Assembly (NCBI RefSeq): GCF_020880815.1
Contig: NZ_JAJITD010000001.1
Span: 434,001-498,000, forward strand
Source: Paraburkholderia sejongensis
GTDB taxonomy: Bacteria; Pseudomonadota; Gammaproteobacteria; Burkholderiales; Burkholderiaceae
DNA length: 64,000 nt
Direction of reading: 5' to 3'
This document shows, in pieces, positions 26,174 through 36,732 of this stretch (within the stretch, counting starts at the first letter, position 1; each line of letters begins with the position of its first letter). The translations under genes were made by a program, and so were the position numbers. A model generated the notes under the pieces. The model made no database searches. It was not told where the DNA came from and saw only the letters and a list, made by a program, of their open reading frames with translations.

Positions 26174-27262
26174 ATGCCGAAATCGAAGCGCCGCCCGCCG
26201 CAAGCCGATTCTGAAACGATCAGCGAAGCCACGTCCGCCGCAGTGGACGAAAGCGGCGCTTCGGAAGTGGACGACGAGATCGTCGAGGAACGCGATACCG
26301 ACGATCGCCAAAGCGGCATCGACGAAGGCGACGGCGCCGAAGGGCGCACGGGCACCGCCGACGCCGCCCCCGACGCCGACGATTTCCGCGCACTGCTGCA
26401 GGCCGAGCTCACGGCCGACACGATCCAGCACTATCTGAACCGCATCAGCGTGAAGCCGCTGCTCACCGTCGAGGAAGAGCAGAAATATTCGCGTCTTGCC
26501 AAGGCCGGCGAGTTCGAAGCGCGCCAGGTGATGATCGAGCGCAACCTGCGGCTGGTGGTCAGCATTGCGAAGGGTTATCTGAATCGCGGCGTGCCGCTGC
26601 TCGATCTGATCGAGGAGGGCAATCTCGGCCTGATGCACGCGATCGAGAAATTCGATCCGACGCGCGGCTTCCGTTTTTCCACTTACGCGACGTGGTGGAT
26701 CCGCCAGAGCATCGAGCGCGCCATCATGAATCAGGCGCGCACCGTGCGCTTGCCTGTGCACGTGATTCGCGAGCTTAACCAGGTGCTGCGCGCGAAGCGC
26801 CATCTGGAGAAAAACTCGATGAATTCCGGCGAGGCGGCCGAGCGCCGCGACGCCAGTATCGACGACATCGCGTATCTGACCGGCAAGACCACCGACGAAG
26901 TCACCGACATCCTCGCGCTGAACGAGCACACCGCATCGCTCGACGCGCCGCTCGACCTCGACCCGGCGAGCAGCCTGCTCGATCTGCTGTCCGACGATCA
27001 GAGCCAGTCGCCGGATGCCGAGGTCCAGCATCGCGAGCTCGAAACGCTCACGCGCGCGTGGCTCGCGCGGCTGTCGGACAAGCATCGTCACGTGATCGAG
27101 CGGCGCTTCGGGCTGAACCACATCGAGCCCGCCACGCTCGAGGAACTGGCCGACGAAATGGGCCTCACGCGAGAGCGGGTGCGCCAGATTCAACAGGAAG
27201 CGCTGGTGCGGCTCAAGCGCTTCTTCGCCTCCAACGGCGTGCGCAAGGACGCCGTTCTCTAA
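26174..27262 (+). CDS. rpoS: RNA polymerase sigma factor RpoS
   Basis: A 362-residue stationary-phase/general stress sigma factor (E. coli RpoS has 330). Residues 1-75 are an acidic, family-variable extension. Region 1.2 and 2 follow with DTIQHYLNRISVKPLLTVEE, then AKGYLNRGVPLLDLIEEGN and the -10-recognising FDPTRGFRFSTYATWWIRQS. Region 4.2 ends with LEELADEMGLTRERVRQIQQ. It lies 11 bases after nlpD, the usual arrangement. In E. coli the main rpoS promoter lies inside nlpD; I did not identify it here. Confidence 0.97.
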   Translation: MPKSKRRPPQADSETISEATSAAVDESGASEVDDEIVEERDTDDRQSGIDEGDGAEGRTGTADAAPDADDFRALLQAELTADTIQHYLNRISVKPLLTVEEEQKYSRLAKAGEFEARQVMIERNLRLVVSIAKGYLNRGVPLLDLIEEGNLGLMHAIEKFDPTRGFRFSTYATWWIRQSIERAIMNQARTVRLPVHVIRELNQVLRAKRHLEKNSMNSGEAAERRDASIDDIAYLTGKTTDEVTDILALNEHTASLDAPLDLDPASSLLDLLSDDQSQSPDAEVQHRELETLTRAWLARLSDKHRHVIERRFGLNHIEPATLEELADEMGLTRERVRQIQQEALVRLKRFFASNGVRKDAVL

Positions 27263-27266
27263 GTTA

Positions 27267-28046
27267 ATGACACCGATTCTTGTTTTCGACATCGAGACGA
27301 TTCCCGATGTCGCCGGCATCCGCCGTCTTGAAGATCTGCCCGCGTCGATGAGCGACGCGGAAGTCGCCGAGCACGCGTTCGCCGCGCGCCGCGAAAAAAC
27401 CGGCAACGATTTCCTGCCGCATCACCTGCAACGGGTCGCGGCCATTTCCTGTGCGTTCCGCGACGACAACGGCTTCCGGGTGCGCTCGCTGGGCACGCCG
27501 CAGGACGGCGAGGCCGCGCTGGTGCAGTCGTTCTATCGGGTTATCGAGAAGTACACGCCGCAGCTCGTGTCGTGGAACGGCGGCGGTTTCGATCTGCCGG
27601 TGCTGAACTACCGCGCGCTCGTCAACGGCATCCCGGCCAACCGCTTCTGGGATCTCGGCGAAGACGACCGCGACTTCAAGTGGAACAACTACATCAGCCG
27701 CTACCACGCGCGCCATACCGACCTGATGGACGTGCTCGCGATGTACCAGGCGCGCGCGAACGCGCCGCTCGACGCGCTCGCGAAGATGTGCGGCTTTCCC
27801 GGCAAGATGGGGATGGACGGCAGCCAGGTGTGGAGCGCGTTCCAGCAGGGGCGCATCGAGGAGATTCGCAATTACTGCGAGACCGACGTCGTCAACACGT
27901 ACCTGCTGTATTGCCGCTTCCAGTTGATGCGCGGCGGCTTTTCGCCGTCGGAGTACGCAGACGAGATCAACCTCGTGAAGAACGCGCTGGCGCTCGAAAC
28001 CGCGCCGCAATGGGCCGAGTATCTGGCGGCGTTCGAGCCGCAGTGA
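27267..28046 (+). CDS. PolB-type 3'-5' exonuclease domain protein
   Basis: A 259-residue protein resembling only the proofreading exonuclease domain of family B DNA polymerases. Motif ExoI is FDIETIPDV (D8, E10 region), ExoII is [14 protein letters not shown], and ExoIII is [13 protein letters not shown]; all DEDD acidic residues appear present, so it should degrade single-stranded 3' ends. There is no polymerase domain. It starts four bases after the rpoS stop and is probably cotranscribed, though rpoS may have its own terminator-free readthrough. Its role in the cell is unknown; stress-linked DNA maintenance is inference from position. Confidence 0.9.
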   Translation: MTPILVFDIETIPDVAGIRRLEDLPASMSDAEVAEHAFAARREKTGNDFLPHHLQRVAAISCAFRDDNGFRVRSLGTPQDGEAALVQSFYRVIEKYTPQLVSWNGGGFDLPVLNYRALVNGIPANRFWDLGEDDRDFKWNNYISRYHARHTDLMDVLAMYQARANAPLDALAKMCGFPGKMGMDGSQVWSAFQQGRIEEIRNYCETDVVNTYLLYCRFQLMRGGFSPSEYADEINLVKNALALETAPQWAEYLAAFEPQ

Positions 28047-28048
28047 GT

Positions 28049-28080
28049 TTGACGGCGAGGCCCGGCGCTTCGTCTACAAT
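28049..28080 (+). promoter_or_regulatory. Candidate rlmD promoter
   Basis: TTGACG (28049-28054) and TACAAT (28075-28080) with a 20-base spacer, which is longer than usual. The -10 is 37 bases before the GTG start of rlmD. Confidence 0.4.
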
Positions 28081-28116
28081 CTCGCCTTTCCCCCCAAGTC
28101 TGTCAGGAAGTCGCAG

Positions 28117-29532
28117 GTGTCCCGAACTGCCCCTCAGCGTCGCTCGCCGCGGCGCCACAAGCCGGCCCCGACGCCGGCGCTCGTCGTGACCGGCAACGAG
28201 CCGGTCATCGAAATCACCTCGCTCGATATGGAAGCGCGCGGCGTGGGCCGCACCGAAAGCGAAGACGGCACGCCCGGCAAGGTCGTGTTCGTCGAAGGCG
28301 CGCTGCCGGGTGAGCGCGTCAGCTACTCGACGCATCGCAGCAAGCCGAAATTCGAGCAGGCCGAAGTCGTCGAGGTGTTCCGTGAAAGCGTGATCCGCAC
28401 GACGCCGAAGTGCACGTACTTCAATATCTGCGGCGGCTGCTCGATGCAGCATCTCGATACCCGCGCGCAGGTGGCGGTCAAGCAGCGCGTGCTTGAAGAC
28501 AATCTGCTGCATCTCGCGAGGCTGCGCCCCGAAACGGTGTTCCGGCCGATCCATGGACCGTCCTGGGGTTATCGCTATCGCGCGCGACTGGCGGTGCGCT
28601 TCCTGCCCGAGCGCGGCGGCATGCGCATCGGTTTTCACGAAAAGAAGAGCAGCTATATCGCCGACATGAAGACCTGCGAGGTGTTGCCGCCGCATGTGTC
28701 GGCGATGCTGATGCCGCTGCGCTTCATGGTCCGCAAGCTGTCGATCTACGACCGCATGCCGCAGCTCGAACTCGCGGTCGGTTCGTCGGTTACCGCGCTG
28801 GTGGTGCGCAACCTGCAGCCGCTCACCGAGGCGGACGAACAGGTGCTGCGCGAGTTCGCCGACGAACACAAGGTGCAGTTCTGGATCCAGCCGGGCGGCC
28901 CGGACACGGTCACGCCGCTGTATCCGCTCGACGTGCAGCTCGACTACACGCTGCCCGAGTACGACATCCGCATGCCGTTCAAGCCGACCGACTTCACCCA
29001 GGTCAATCACGCGATCAACCGCGTGCTGGTGAGCCGTGCGTTGCGTCTGCTGGCGCCGTCGCGCACCGATCGGGTGCTCGATCTGTTCTGCGGGATCGGC
29101 AACTTCACGCTGCCGCTCGCGCGCGTTTCGCGTGAAGTGGTCGGTATCGAGGGCAGCGAGGTGCTGACCCAGCGCGCGCTCGCGAATGCCGAGCTGAACG
29201 GCGTCGCCGGGCATACGTCGTTCGCGTGCCGCAATCTGTTCGAAGTCACCGCCGACGATCTGCGCGCGCTCGGTCATTTCGACAAGTTCCTGATCGACCC
29301 GCCGCGCGAAGGCGCGCTGGCGGTTGCCAAGGCACTCGCCGAGATCGCGCAGAGCGGCGATGGTCCGCTGCCCAAGCGGATCGTCTACGTGTCGTGCGCG
29401 CCGGCGACGCTCGCGCGCGATGCCGGCCTGCTCGTGCACGAGGCCGGCTACCGGCTGGTCGGCGCGGGAGTCGTCAACATGTTCCCGCATACATCGCACG
29501 TGGAATCGATCGCGCTGTTCGAGCGCGACTGA
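28117..29532 (+). CDS. rlmD: 23S rRNA m5U1939 methyltransferase RlmD
   Basis: A 471-residue SAM-dependent enzyme that methylates U1939 of 23S rRNA. Begins with GTG at 28117, with AGGAAG seven bases upstream. A basic N-terminus precedes a TRAM domain (about residues 22-85). The 4Fe-4S cluster ligands are C-x5-CGGC ([12 protein letters not shown], with the first Cys in PKCTYF) and the Cys in MKTCEVLP. The SAM motif is [16 protein letters not shown], and the nucleophile lies in [15 protein letters not shown]. Length is slightly above E. coli RlmD (433). A strong bidirectional terminator separates it from convergent bamD. Confidence 0.97.
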   Translation: MSRTAPQRRSPRRHKPAPTPALVVTGNEPVIEITSLDMEARGVGRTESEDGTPGKVVFVEGALPGERVSYSTHRSKPKFEQAEVVEVFRESVIRTTPKCTYFNICGGCSMQHLDTRAQVAVKQRVLEDNLLHLARLRPETVFRPIHGPSWGYRYRARLAVRFLPERGGMRIGFHEKKSSYIADMKTCEVLPPHVSAMLMPLRFMVRKLSIYDRMPQLELAVGSSVTALVVRNLQPLTEADEQVLREFADEHKVQFWIQPGGPDTVTPLYPLDVQLDYTLPEYDIRMPFKPTDFTQVNHAINRVLVSRALRLLAPSRTDRVLDLFCGIGNFTLPLARVSREVVGIEGSEVLTQRALANAELNGVAGHTSFACRNLFEVTADDLRALGHFDKFLIDPPREGALAVAKALAEIAQSGDGPLPKRIVYVSCAPATLARDAGLLVHEAGYRLVGAGVVNMFPHTSHVESIALFERD

Positions 29533-29565
29533 GTTTCGCGCGATCAAGCATCGCGCGACGCGCAG

Positions 29566-29605
29566 AAACGAAAACGCCACGACCGAGGTCGTGGCGTTTT
29601 CGTTT
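29566..29605. terminator. Bidirectional terminator between rlmD and bamD
   Basis: A perfect 18-bp stem (29566-29583 with 29588-29605, arm AAACGAAAACGCCACGAC) with the four-base loop CGAG. A- and T-rich ends in both directions serve the convergent genes. Confidence 0.92.
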
Positions 29606-29658
29606 GCGGAAGAGACGGCGGGGAAACCGTCAGTTCGTGGCGCGGCTTAGAACTGCCC

Positions 29659-30519
29659 TTAGAACTGCCACCACGACTTCTTCGCGCCGGGCCGTGCGCG
29701 GCCGGTCACATACGGGCTGTCCGGGAAGGTGCCGGCCAGCACGCGGCGCGTGTCGTCGGCCAGTTGCTGGTTGTTCAGCTTCTCGTACGACAGGATCATG
29801 ATGTGCAGCGCGTCTTCGATAGCAGGCGCGTTCTTGTACTCGCGCAGCGCGAGCTGGGCGCGATTGATCGCGGCCACATACGCGCCGCGGCGGTAGTAGT
29901 AGTCCGCCGTGTGCACTTCGTGCGAGGCCAGCGCGTTGACGATGTAGCGCATGCGCTGCGCGGCGTCCGGCGCGTACTTGCTGTTCGGGAAGCGCTCCAC
30001 GACGATCTTGAACGCGTCGTACGACTCGCGCAGCGACTTCGGATCGCGCTCGCTCATGTCCTGGCCGGAGAAGCGGCCGAACAGACCGAGGTCGTCGTTG
30101 AAGTGGATCATGCCCTTCAGGTAATACGCGTAAGCGATGTCCGGGTGATCCGGATGCAGCTGGATGAAGCGGTCGATAGCCTGGTCGGCGGCGGCGTTTT
30201 CGTTGTCCTTCCAGTTGCAGTACGCGACGTTGATCTGCGCCTGCTGCGCGAAGTGGCCGAACGGGTCACGGCCCTCGAGCATCTCGAAGTACTTCGCGCA
30301 TTTGCCGAAGTCACCACCGCTCAGGGCGTCGTTCGCCTCCGTATATAATTTGTTGTTGGTCCACGTTGCCGTTTCGTCGGTCTTCTCCGGCAGGCCGTGG
30401 CAAGCCGCAACAGCGACGACGGCCGCAACGCACGCAACGTATCCGGCCACTTTCCGGGCCGCCTTCTTGATGGCCGCCAAATTGATCGCCGCTTCAGTGA
30501 TGGTGTTCAAGGCTCGCAT
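29659..30519 (-). CDS. bamD: Outer membrane assembly lipoprotein BamD
   Basis: A 286-residue essential lipoprotein of the BAM complex, which folds beta-barrel proteins into the outer membrane. The start at 30519 gives [10 protein letters not shown] followed by a lipoprotein signal ending VAVAACHG, with the modified Cys about residue 40. Five TPR-like helical repeats follow, including [20 protein letters not shown] and [20 protein letters not shown], both diagnostic of BamD/ComL. A frame extension to 30570 lacks a signal logic. It diverges from rluD with 38 bases between the starts. In E. coli rluD and bamD are also adjacent. Confidence 0.96.
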   Translation of the reverse strand: MRALNTITEAAINLAAIKKAARKVAGYVACVAAVVAVAACHGLPEKTDETATWTNNKLYTEANDALSGGDFGKCAKYFEMLEGRDPFGHFAQQAQINVAYCNWKDNENAAADQAIDRFIQLHPDHPDIAYAYYLKGMIHFNDDLGLFGRFSGQDMSERDPKSLRESYDAFKIVVERFPNSKYAPDAAQRMRYIVNALASHEVHTADYYYRRGAYVAAINRAQLALREYKNAPAIEDALHIMILSYEKLNNQQLADDTRRVLAGTFPDSPYVTGRARPGAKKSWWQF

Positions 30520-30557
30520 TTTCCAGTCTAGCTTTACGTCCAGGTGACCCAGACTCA

Positions 30558-31859
30558 ATGACCCGCTCAAATACTCCAGGCGCCGCCGGCGCCCGGAATA
30601 GCAACGAAGATTATAGCGTAAGCGCCAACCCCGACGACGCGTCGGGCGTCGATTCCCTCGATGACGACTTCGCCGCCGACGCCCTTGCAGCGGCCGGCCA
30701 GCAGGGCGCCGCGGCGACCCCGGCGATGGTGCCGAACCGCACCGCCGACGAAACCCCGCGCCATGTAGTGGTGCCAGACGAACTGGCCGGCGAGCGCCTC
30801 GATAAAGTGCTCGCGAAAGTCTTTCCCGAGTTTTCGCGCAGCCGCCTGCAAAGCTGGATCGAAGCGCAGCGGGTGCGCGTCGACGGCAAGCCCGCGAAGA
30901 TCCGTCAGCCGGTGCCGCTCGGCGCGACCATCGAACTCGTGCCCGACCTGCTGCCCGAGCAGCTCGCGTTCACGCCCGAACCGGTGCCGCTCGAGATCGT
31001 CTACGAGGACGACACGCTGGTCGTGATCAACAAGCCGGCCGGGATGGTCGTGCATCCGGCAGCCGGCAACTGGAGCGGCACGGTGCTCAACGGGCTGCTG
31101 TATCGCTATGGCGAGGCCGCAGCCGGCCTGCCGCGCGCGGGTATCGTGCACCGGCTCGACAAGGAGACCTCCGGCCTGATGGTGGTCGCGCGCACGCTCG
31201 AAGCGCAGACCGACCTCGTACGCCAACTGCAGGCGCGCACCGTGAAGCGGCGCTATCTCGCGCTGGTGTGGGGCAACATGCCCGACGAAGGCACGATCGA
31301 CGCGCCGATCGGCCGCGATCCGCGCGAGCGCACGCGCATGGCGGTGGTGACCGGTGCATCCGGCAAACCGGCGCGCACGCATTTCCGGCGCGTGACGTCG
31401 GCGATCTGGCAGCGTCAGCCGGTCACCGCGATTCATTGCGATCTCGAAACCGGTCGCACTCACCAGATTCGCGTGCATTGCGCGCACATCGGCCATCCGC
31501 TGCTGGGCGACCCGGTGTATGGACACGCGCGCGGCAAGCGCTCGGTCACGCCGCTGCCCGACGGCTTCGCGCGCCAGGCGCTGCACGCATGGCGGCTCGG
31601 GCTGATTCATCCGAAGACCGGCCGCTCGATGCAGTGGCGCGCCGACGCGCCGGCCGATATGGAGGCGTTGTCCGCGGCGCTCGGTCTGGGCCGCGACGAC
31701 GCGGGCGAATTCGACGACGCGTACTACGAGGATGAGGACTACGATGCATCTGTCGACGATGCCGCTTACGCCGACGCCGAGAATGACGAAGCCGACCACG
31801 ATGACCGCGACCACGATGACGACCACGAGAAGGACCATGACGAGGACGATCGCGCATGA
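30558..31859 (+). CDS. rluD: 23S rRNA pseudouridine synthase RluD with acidic tail
   Basis: Makes pseudouridines 1911, 1915 and 1917 of 23S rRNA helix 69. The S4 RNA-binding domain is at about residues 78-130 ([20 protein letters not shown]), and the catalytic aspartate is in [36 protein letters not shown] is the family's third motif. At 433 residues it is about 105 longer than E. coli RluD (326). The extra part is an unstructured N-terminal 70 residues and a C-terminal tail from about residue 385 that is almost only Asp, Glu, His and Ala/Tyr. The stop overlaps the pgeF start (ATGA). The N-terminal start could be further in; AGGTGA lies ten bases before 30558. Confidence 0.95.
   Translation: MTRSNTPGAAGARNSNEDYSVSANPDDASGVDSLDDDFAADALAAAGQQGAAATPAMVPNRTADETPRHVVVPDELAGERLDKVLAKVFPEFSRSRLQSWIEAQRVRVDGKPAKIRQPVPLGATIELVPDLLPEQLAFTPEPVPLEIVYEDDTLVVINKPAGMVVHPAAGNWSGTVLNGLLYRYGEAAAGLPRAGIVHRLDKETSGLMVVARTLEAQTDLVRQLQARTVKRRYLALVWGNMPDEGTIDAPIGRDPRERTRMAVVTGASGKPARTHFRRVTSAIWQRQPVTAIHCDLETGRTHQIRVHCAHIGHPLLGDPVYGHARGKRSVTPLPDGFARQALHAWRLGLIHPKTGRSMQWRADAPADMEALSAALGLGRDDAGEFDDAYYEDEDYDASVDDAAYADAENDEADHDDRDHDDDHEKDHDEDDRA
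30610..30615 (-). promoter_or_regulatory. Probable bamD -10 element inside rluD
   Basis: The minus strand reads a consensus TATAAT about 91 bases before the bamD start. It lies inside the first 20 codons of rluD. The -35 region is poor, so confidence is moderate. Confidence 0.5.
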
Positions 31860-32719
31860 GTGAGAACCTGCCGGACCTGAGTTTTGCCAATGTCGTGCAG
31901 CCCGCGTGGAACGTGTCGCCGCGCGTGCGCGCGCTCGTGACCACCCGCGACGGCGGACTGAGTCAGGCGCCATTCGGCCGCTGGCGCGCTGGCGCCGATC
32001 TGCCCGGCGGCCTGAACCTCGGCCTGAAAACCGGCGACGACCCGGCGACGGTCGCGAGCAATCGAACGCGGCTGCTGGCACTCGCCGGCGTGCGCGAAGC
32101 CGCCTGGCTTGAACAGGTTCACGGCGCGGGCATCGTGCGCGCCGACGAGGCACTCGCGCACGCACGCGAACACGGCGCGCCGTTGCAAGCCGATGCGAGC
32201 GTCACCGATCGCGCCGGCATCGCGTGCATCGTGATGGTCGCCGATTGCATGCCGGTGATGTTATGTGACGACGCGGGGCGCGCGGTCGGCGCCGCGCATG
32301 CGGGTTGGCGCGGGCTCGCGGCGGGCATCGTCGAACAAACCGCGCAGCAGGTCGCGCAACTGGCCGGAGTCGACGCGGGTGCGTTGCACGCGTATCTCGG
32401 ACCGTCGATCGGGCCGGCTGCGTTCGAAGTCGGCCCAGACGTGCGTGACGCGTTCATGAACGGTGTCGACGGCGCGCAACGCGACGCGACCGCGCGCGCG
32501 TTCGTCGCGCATCCGGAAAATCCGGGTAAATATCTGGCCGATCTGCCGGCGCTCGCGCGAGTGCGGCTGCAACGGCTCGGCGTCACGCGCATCAGTGGCG
32601 GCGACCTGTGCACGGTCACGCTGCGCGAGCGCTTCTATTCGTATCGACGCGACCGCGAAACCGGCCGCATGGCCGCACTCATCTGGCTCGACGAGCACGC
32701 GCAGACGCTCGCCGATTAA
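31856..32719 (+). CDS. pgeF: Purine nucleoside phosphorylase / laccase-domain protein YfiH
   Basis: A 287-residue YfiH/PgeF family protein (formerly multi-copper oxidase-like, DUF152). Members cleave purine nucleosides, and E. coli PgeF edits wrongly built peptidoglycan precursors. The metal/active-site residues are visible in [24 protein letters not shown] and [13 protein letters not shown], with a final [20 protein letters not shown]. Length is a little above the family norm of about 245. It overlaps rluD by four bases, as in many proteobacteria where the two are paired. Confidence 0.94.
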   Translation: MSENLPDLSFANVVQPAWNVSPRVRALVTTRDGGLSQAPFGRWRAGADLPGGLNLGLKTGDDPATVASNRTRLLALAGVREAAWLEQVHGAGIVRADEALAHAREHGAPLQADASVTDRAGIACIVMVADCMPVMLCDDAGRAVGAAHAGWRGLAAGIVEQTAQQVAQLAGVDAGALHAYLGPSIGPAAFEVGPDVRDAFMNGVDGAQRDATARAFVAHPENPGKYLADLPALARVRLQRLGVTRISGGDLCTVTLRERFYSYRRDRETGRMAALIWLDEHAQTLAD

Positions 32720-33220
32720 CCGCCGCGGGCACTCGTTCGCCTCTGTTCATACATTTGAAATCGAGCGGCGTATTCATACGATATTTATTACGCTCGTTCG
32801 TAAATTTTCTCGCGGCGTCGTATGCGCGATTAAGCCGTTCCGTCTCCTGTAATCCGCATTTTTGCTGCGCTGCCGGAACGCCCGTCGAGGGCTTCTTGCA
32901 GCGGCCCTGCGGGCCGGCCGCGCGCATGTATAAACATCCTTAAATCCATGCGTCGTAGGCGTTTTTTATCCGTGCGCGACGTCAGCCATCGGACTTCTTA
33001 AAACGCGATTTGCCACACAGGGAAAACGATAATTAAAAAACTATCGCACTGCGGCAAAATCGGGAACAAGCATTGACATGCCTTGTCATGGGGAGCAAGA
33101 ATGTTCCTCCAAGCTCCTCGTCGTTCAAGGGGCCGGGCGTGACGAAGTCGCGAGCGATCGCCACATTTACACGACCTGCCTCTCAACCCGTCCGCAAGGA
33201 CTTACCGGTCAAAAGCAGGT
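32720..33220. other. Region upstream of phaC
   Basis: 501 bases without a convincing gene. Two parts (about 32750-32830 and 32990-33060) are AT-rich against the surroundings. A TTGACA-type promoter is at 33073-33102. A short inverted repeat, TGACATGCCTTGTCA (33074-33088), overlaps its -35. No terminator with a T tract was found after pgeF. Confidence 0.6.
33073..33102 (+). promoter_or_regulatory. Probable phaC promoter
   Basis: TTGACA (33073-33078), an 18-base spacer and AAGAAT (33097-33102), about 119 bases before the phaC start. The inverted repeat TGACA-N5-TGTCA covers the -35 and may be an operator, for example for PhaR or a nutrient regulator; that is a guess. Confidence 0.6.
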
Positions 33221-35131
33221 ATGGCAGCATCTCATTCCTCAGCTTCCAACAGCACGGACTCCTCGACGGAGCACACGCAGCAGGCCGGTACGAGCGGCGC
33301 ATCACCGGCCGCAGGCATGCAGCAGTTTCTAGATGCCTGGATGAACGCATGGCGTTCGTTCGGCTTGCCGCCCGGCGGTGCTCCGTTCCAGGTTCCCTCC
33401 ATCCCGCAGATGCCGGATTTCACGCAGATGGCCGCGGGCTTTGGGCAGATGCCGGCGTTTCCGGGTATGCCCGACTTCAGCAAACTGACCACCGGCGCGC
33501 TACCGTCGCTGCCGGCGCTGAACATCCCCACTGCCGCGATCCCGCCGGAGCGTTTGCAAAAGCTGCAAACGGACTACTCGCGCGAGGCGATGGAGTTGAT
33601 CCAGCAGGCCACCACGTCCGCGAACACGGCCCCCGAACTGAAGGACCGGCGCTTTAGCGCCGACGCATGGAGCGCGACGCCGGCGTATGCATTTACCGCC
33701 GCGTGGTATCTGCTGAACGCGCGCTATCTGCAGCAACTCGTCGACGCGCTCGACGCCGAGCCGAAAACGCGCGAGCGCATCCGCTTCGCGGTGCAGCAAT
33801 GGACCGCGGCCGCATCGCCCAGCAACTTCTTCGCACTGAATCCCGAAGCGCAGAAAACGCTGCTCGACAGCAAGGGCGAGAGCCTGCGTCAGGGCGTGAT
33901 GAATCTGCTGGGCGACATGAAGCGCGGCAAGATCTCGCAAACCGACGAATCGCGTTTCGCGGTCGGCGAGAATCTCGCCAATACCGAAGGCTCGGTGGTA
34001 TTCGAAAACGATCTGCTGCAACTGATCCAGTACAAGCCGCGCACGCCGACCGTGCGCGAGCGGCCGCTGCTGATCGTGCCGCCGTGCATCAACAAGTACT
34101 ACATCCTCGATCTGCAGCCGGAGAACTCGCTGGTCGCGCATGCACTCGATTCCGGTCACCAGGTGTTCCTGATCTCGTGGCGTAACGCGGATCAGTCGAT
34201 CGCGCACAAGACGTGGGACGACTACATCGGCGAAGGCGTGCTGACCGCGATCGACACCGTGCGCAAGATCAGCGGCCGTGAGCAGATCAATACGCTCGGC
34301 TTCTGTATCGGCGGCACGCTTCTCGCCACCGCGCTGGCGGTCGCCGCCGCGCGCGGCGAACATCCGGCCGCGTCGATGACGCTGCTCACCGCGATGCTCG
34401 ATTTCTGCGACACCGGCGTGCTCGACGTGTTCGTCGACGAAGCGCATGTGCAGATGCGCGAGCAGACCATCGGCGGCAAGAACGGTGCGCGGCCGGGACT
34501 GATGCGCGGCATCGAGTTCGCCAACACGTTCTCGTTCCTGCGCCCGAACGACCTCGTGTGGAACTACGTGGTCGACAATTATCTGAAGGGCCGCACGCCG
34601 GTGCCGTTCGACCTGCTGTACTGGAACAGCGACTCGACCAGCGTGCCGGGTCCGATGTACGTCTGGTATCTGCGCAACACGTACCTCGAGAACAAGCTGC
34701 GCGAGCCCGGTGCGCTGACCACCTGCGGCGAGCCGGTCGATCTGTCGAAGATCGATGTGCCGACCTTCATCTACGGTTCACGCGAAGACCATATCGTGCC
34801 GTGGCAAACCGCGTATGCGTCGGTGCCGTTGCTGTCGGGGCCGCTGAAGTTCGTGCTCGGCGCGTCCGGTCATATCGCCGGCGTGATCAATCCGCCGGCG
34901 AAGAAAAAGCGCAGCTACTGGCGCGTCGAAACCGATGAGAAGGTGCTGCCGGAAAGCGCCGACGAGTGGTTCGAAGCGGCGGCCGAAGTGCCCGGCAGCT
35001 GGTGGCCCGAATGGACCGAGTGGCTCGACCAGTTCGGCGGCAAGAAGATCAAGCCGCGCGCGGAAGCGGGCTCGGACGAATTCCCGGTGATCGAGCCGGC
35101 GCCGGGCCGTTATGTGCGTCAGCGCGAGTAG
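33221..35131 (+). CDS. phaC: Class I polyhydroxyalkanoate synthase PhaC
   Basis: Polymerises 3-hydroxyacyl-CoA into PHA/PHB on the granule surface. At 636 residues it is the size of class I synthases. The lipase-like box is GFCIGGT with the nucleophile at C362; the general catalytic aspartate is D523 (in SREDHIVP) and the histidine H551 (in GASGHIAGV). The spacings C-D 161 and D-H 28 equal those I know for the Cupriavidus enzyme (C319, D480, H508). The first 90 residues are Ser/Ala/Gly/Pro-rich and variable, as usual. The start at 33221 has a weak ribosome binding site (GCAGGT close by), so the exact N-terminus is less sure. phaA and phaB follow on the same strand. Confidence 0.97.
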   Translation: MAASHSSASNSTDSSTEHTQQAGTSGASPAAGMQQFLDAWMNAWRSFGLPPGGAPFQVPSIPQMPDFTQMAAGFGQMPAFPGMPDFSKLTTGALPSLPALNIPTAAIPPERLQKLQTDYSREAMELIQQATTSANTAPELKDRRFSADAWSATPAYAFTAAWYLLNARYLQQLVDALDAEPKTRERIRFAVQQWTAAASPSNFFALNPEAQKTLLDSKGESLRQGVMNLLGDMKRGKISQTDESRFAVGENLANTEGSVVFENDLLQLIQYKPRTPTVRERPLLIVPPCINKYYILDLQPENSLVAHALDSGHQVFLISWRNADQSIAHKTWDDYIGEGVLTAIDTVRKISGREQINTLGFCIGGTLLATALAVAAARGEHPAASMTLLTAMLDFCDTGVLDVFVDEAHVQMREQTIGGKNGARPGLMRGIEFANTFSFLRPNDLVWNYVVDNYLKGRTPVPFDLLYWNSDSTSVPGPMYVWYLRNTYLENKLREPGALTTCGEPVDLSKIDVPTFIYGSREDHIVPWQTAYASVPLLSGPLKFVLGASGHIAGVINPPAKKKRSYWRVETDEKVLPESADEWFEAAAEVPGSWWPEWTEWLDQFGGKKIKPRAEAGSDEFPVIEPAPGRYVRQRE

Positions 35132-35315
35132 ATTTCGACGCGCGGTTTCGACGCGCGCCGCGCGTCGAAGTATGCGCCGATCGGTGTCGGCGCGCGCCAC
35201 CGGTTTGATGTAAGGCAGGTAGATGAGCGTCTGGTTGATGAAGGCGTAAGAGCAACGCATTTTTTAACGTAGCGGGCTGCGGTGACGTTAGCCGACACGC
35301 CCGGAGGATATGGAA

Positions 35316-36497
35316 ATGACTGATGTTGTGATCGTATCGGCCGCTCGTACTGCAGTGGGCAAATTCGGCGGATCGCTGGCCAAGGTTGCCGCTCCTGAAC
35401 TGGGCGCGGTGGCAGTGCGCGCCGTGCTGGAACGGGCCGGTCTGAAGCCGGAACAGGTGAGCGAAGTGATCATGGGCCAGGTGTTGACCGCCGGCTCGGG
35501 TCAGAACCCGGCACGCCAGGCGCTGATCAAGGCCGGCTTGCCGGCGGCGGTGCCCGGCATGACGATCAACAAGGTGTGCGGCTCCGGCCTGAAGGCCGTG
35601 ATGCTGGCGGCCAACGCGATCATCGCGGGCGACGCCGACATCGTGGTCGCCGGCGGCCAGGAAAACATGAGCGCGTCGCCGCACGTGCTGCCGGGCTCGC
35701 GCGACGGTTTCCGCATGGGCGACGCAAAGCTGGTCGACACGATGATCGTCGACGGCCTGTGGGACGTCTATAACCAGTACCACATGGGCGTGACGGCTGA
35801 AAACGTCGCGAAGGAATTCGGCATTACGCGCGAGGCGCAGGACGCGTTCGCGGCGTTGTCGCAGAACAAGGCGGAAGCCGCGCAGAAGGCCGGCCGCTTC
35901 AACGACGAAATCGTTCCGGTCGAGATCCCGCAACGCAAGGGCGAGCCGCTGCGCTTCGCGACCGACGAATTCGTGCGTCACGGCGTGACCGCCGAATCGC
36001 TGGCGGGCCTGAAGCCGGCGTTCTCGAAGGAAGGTTCGGTCACGGCGGCCAACGCGTCGGGTCTGAACGACGGCGCGGCCGCGGTGCTGGTGATGTCGCT
36101 GAAAAAGGCCGAAGCGCTGGGTCTGACGCCGCTCGCGCGGATCAAGGCCTACGCGAACGCCGGCGTCGATCCGAAGGTGATGGGCATGGGCCCGGTGCCG
36201 GCCTCGCGCCGCTGCCTCGAGCGCGCGGGCTGGACCCCGGCCGACCTCGACCTGATGGAAATCAACGAAGCGTTCGCCGCCCAGGCACTCGCGGTGCACC
36301 AACAGATGGGCTGGGACACGTCGAAGATCAACGTCAACGGCGGCGCGATCGCAATCGGCCACCCGATCGGCGCGTCCGGCTGCCGGATTCTCGTCACGCT
36401 GCTGCACGAAATGCAGAAGCGCGATGCGAAGAAGGGGCTGGCGTCGCTGTGTATCGGCGGCGGGATGGGTGTCGCGCTCGCTGTCGAGCGTATTTAA
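35316..36497 (+). CDS. phaA: Acetyl-CoA acetyltransferase, PHB thiolase
   Basis: A 393-residue thiolase that condenses two acetyl-CoA to acetoacetyl-CoA, the first step of PHB synthesis. Nucleophile C88 lies in [13 protein letters not shown]; the other active-site motifs are [15 protein letters not shown] and [11 protein letters not shown] near the end. The start at 35316 was preferred to the ATG at 35310 because GGAGG ends eight bases before it. It lies 184 bases after phaC and 235 before phaB, which makes it the biosynthetic PhaA by context. Confidence 0.96.
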   Translation: MTDVVIVSAARTAVGKFGGSLAKVAAPELGAVAVRAVLERAGLKPEQVSEVIMGQVLTAGSGQNPARQALIKAGLPAAVPGMTINKVCGSGLKAVMLAANAIIAGDADIVVAGGQENMSASPHVLPGSRDGFRMGDAKLVDTMIVDGLWDVYNQYHMGVTAENVAKEFGITREAQDAFAALSQNKAEAAQKAGRFNDEIVPVEIPQRKGEPLRFATDEFVRHGVTAESLAGLKPAFSKEGSVTAANASGLNDGAAAVLVMSLKKAEALGLTPLARIKAYANAGVDPKVMGMGPVPASRRCLERAGWTPADLDLMEINEAFAAQALAVHQQMGWDTSKINVNGGAIAIGHPIGASGCRILVTLLHEMQKRDAKKGLASLCIGGGMGVALAVERI

Positions 36498-36732
36498 AGT
36501 ACGCTGGTACGCCGCGCGGCTCGACGCCCGATGCGTCGATGCGCGCGGCCTCGCGCCGGCAACGGGCATCAGGGCTGCGCCGCACGCCGAATGGCGTCGC
36601 GGCGCGTCGGCACTGGTGGCTCCCGCCGGCGTTGCGCATCGCTGCCCGGTCGCCCGGCGGCAATGGGAACCAGCATCAGGCGAGGGAAGAGGCAGCCAGC
36701 CGGCGCCTCGACAACGATAACGGAGTGGGTTT

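Noticed and set aside
27967..29580. A 537-codon minus-strand frame antisense to rlmD
   Set aside because: Shadow frame; includes the terminator hairpin sequence and no protein motif.
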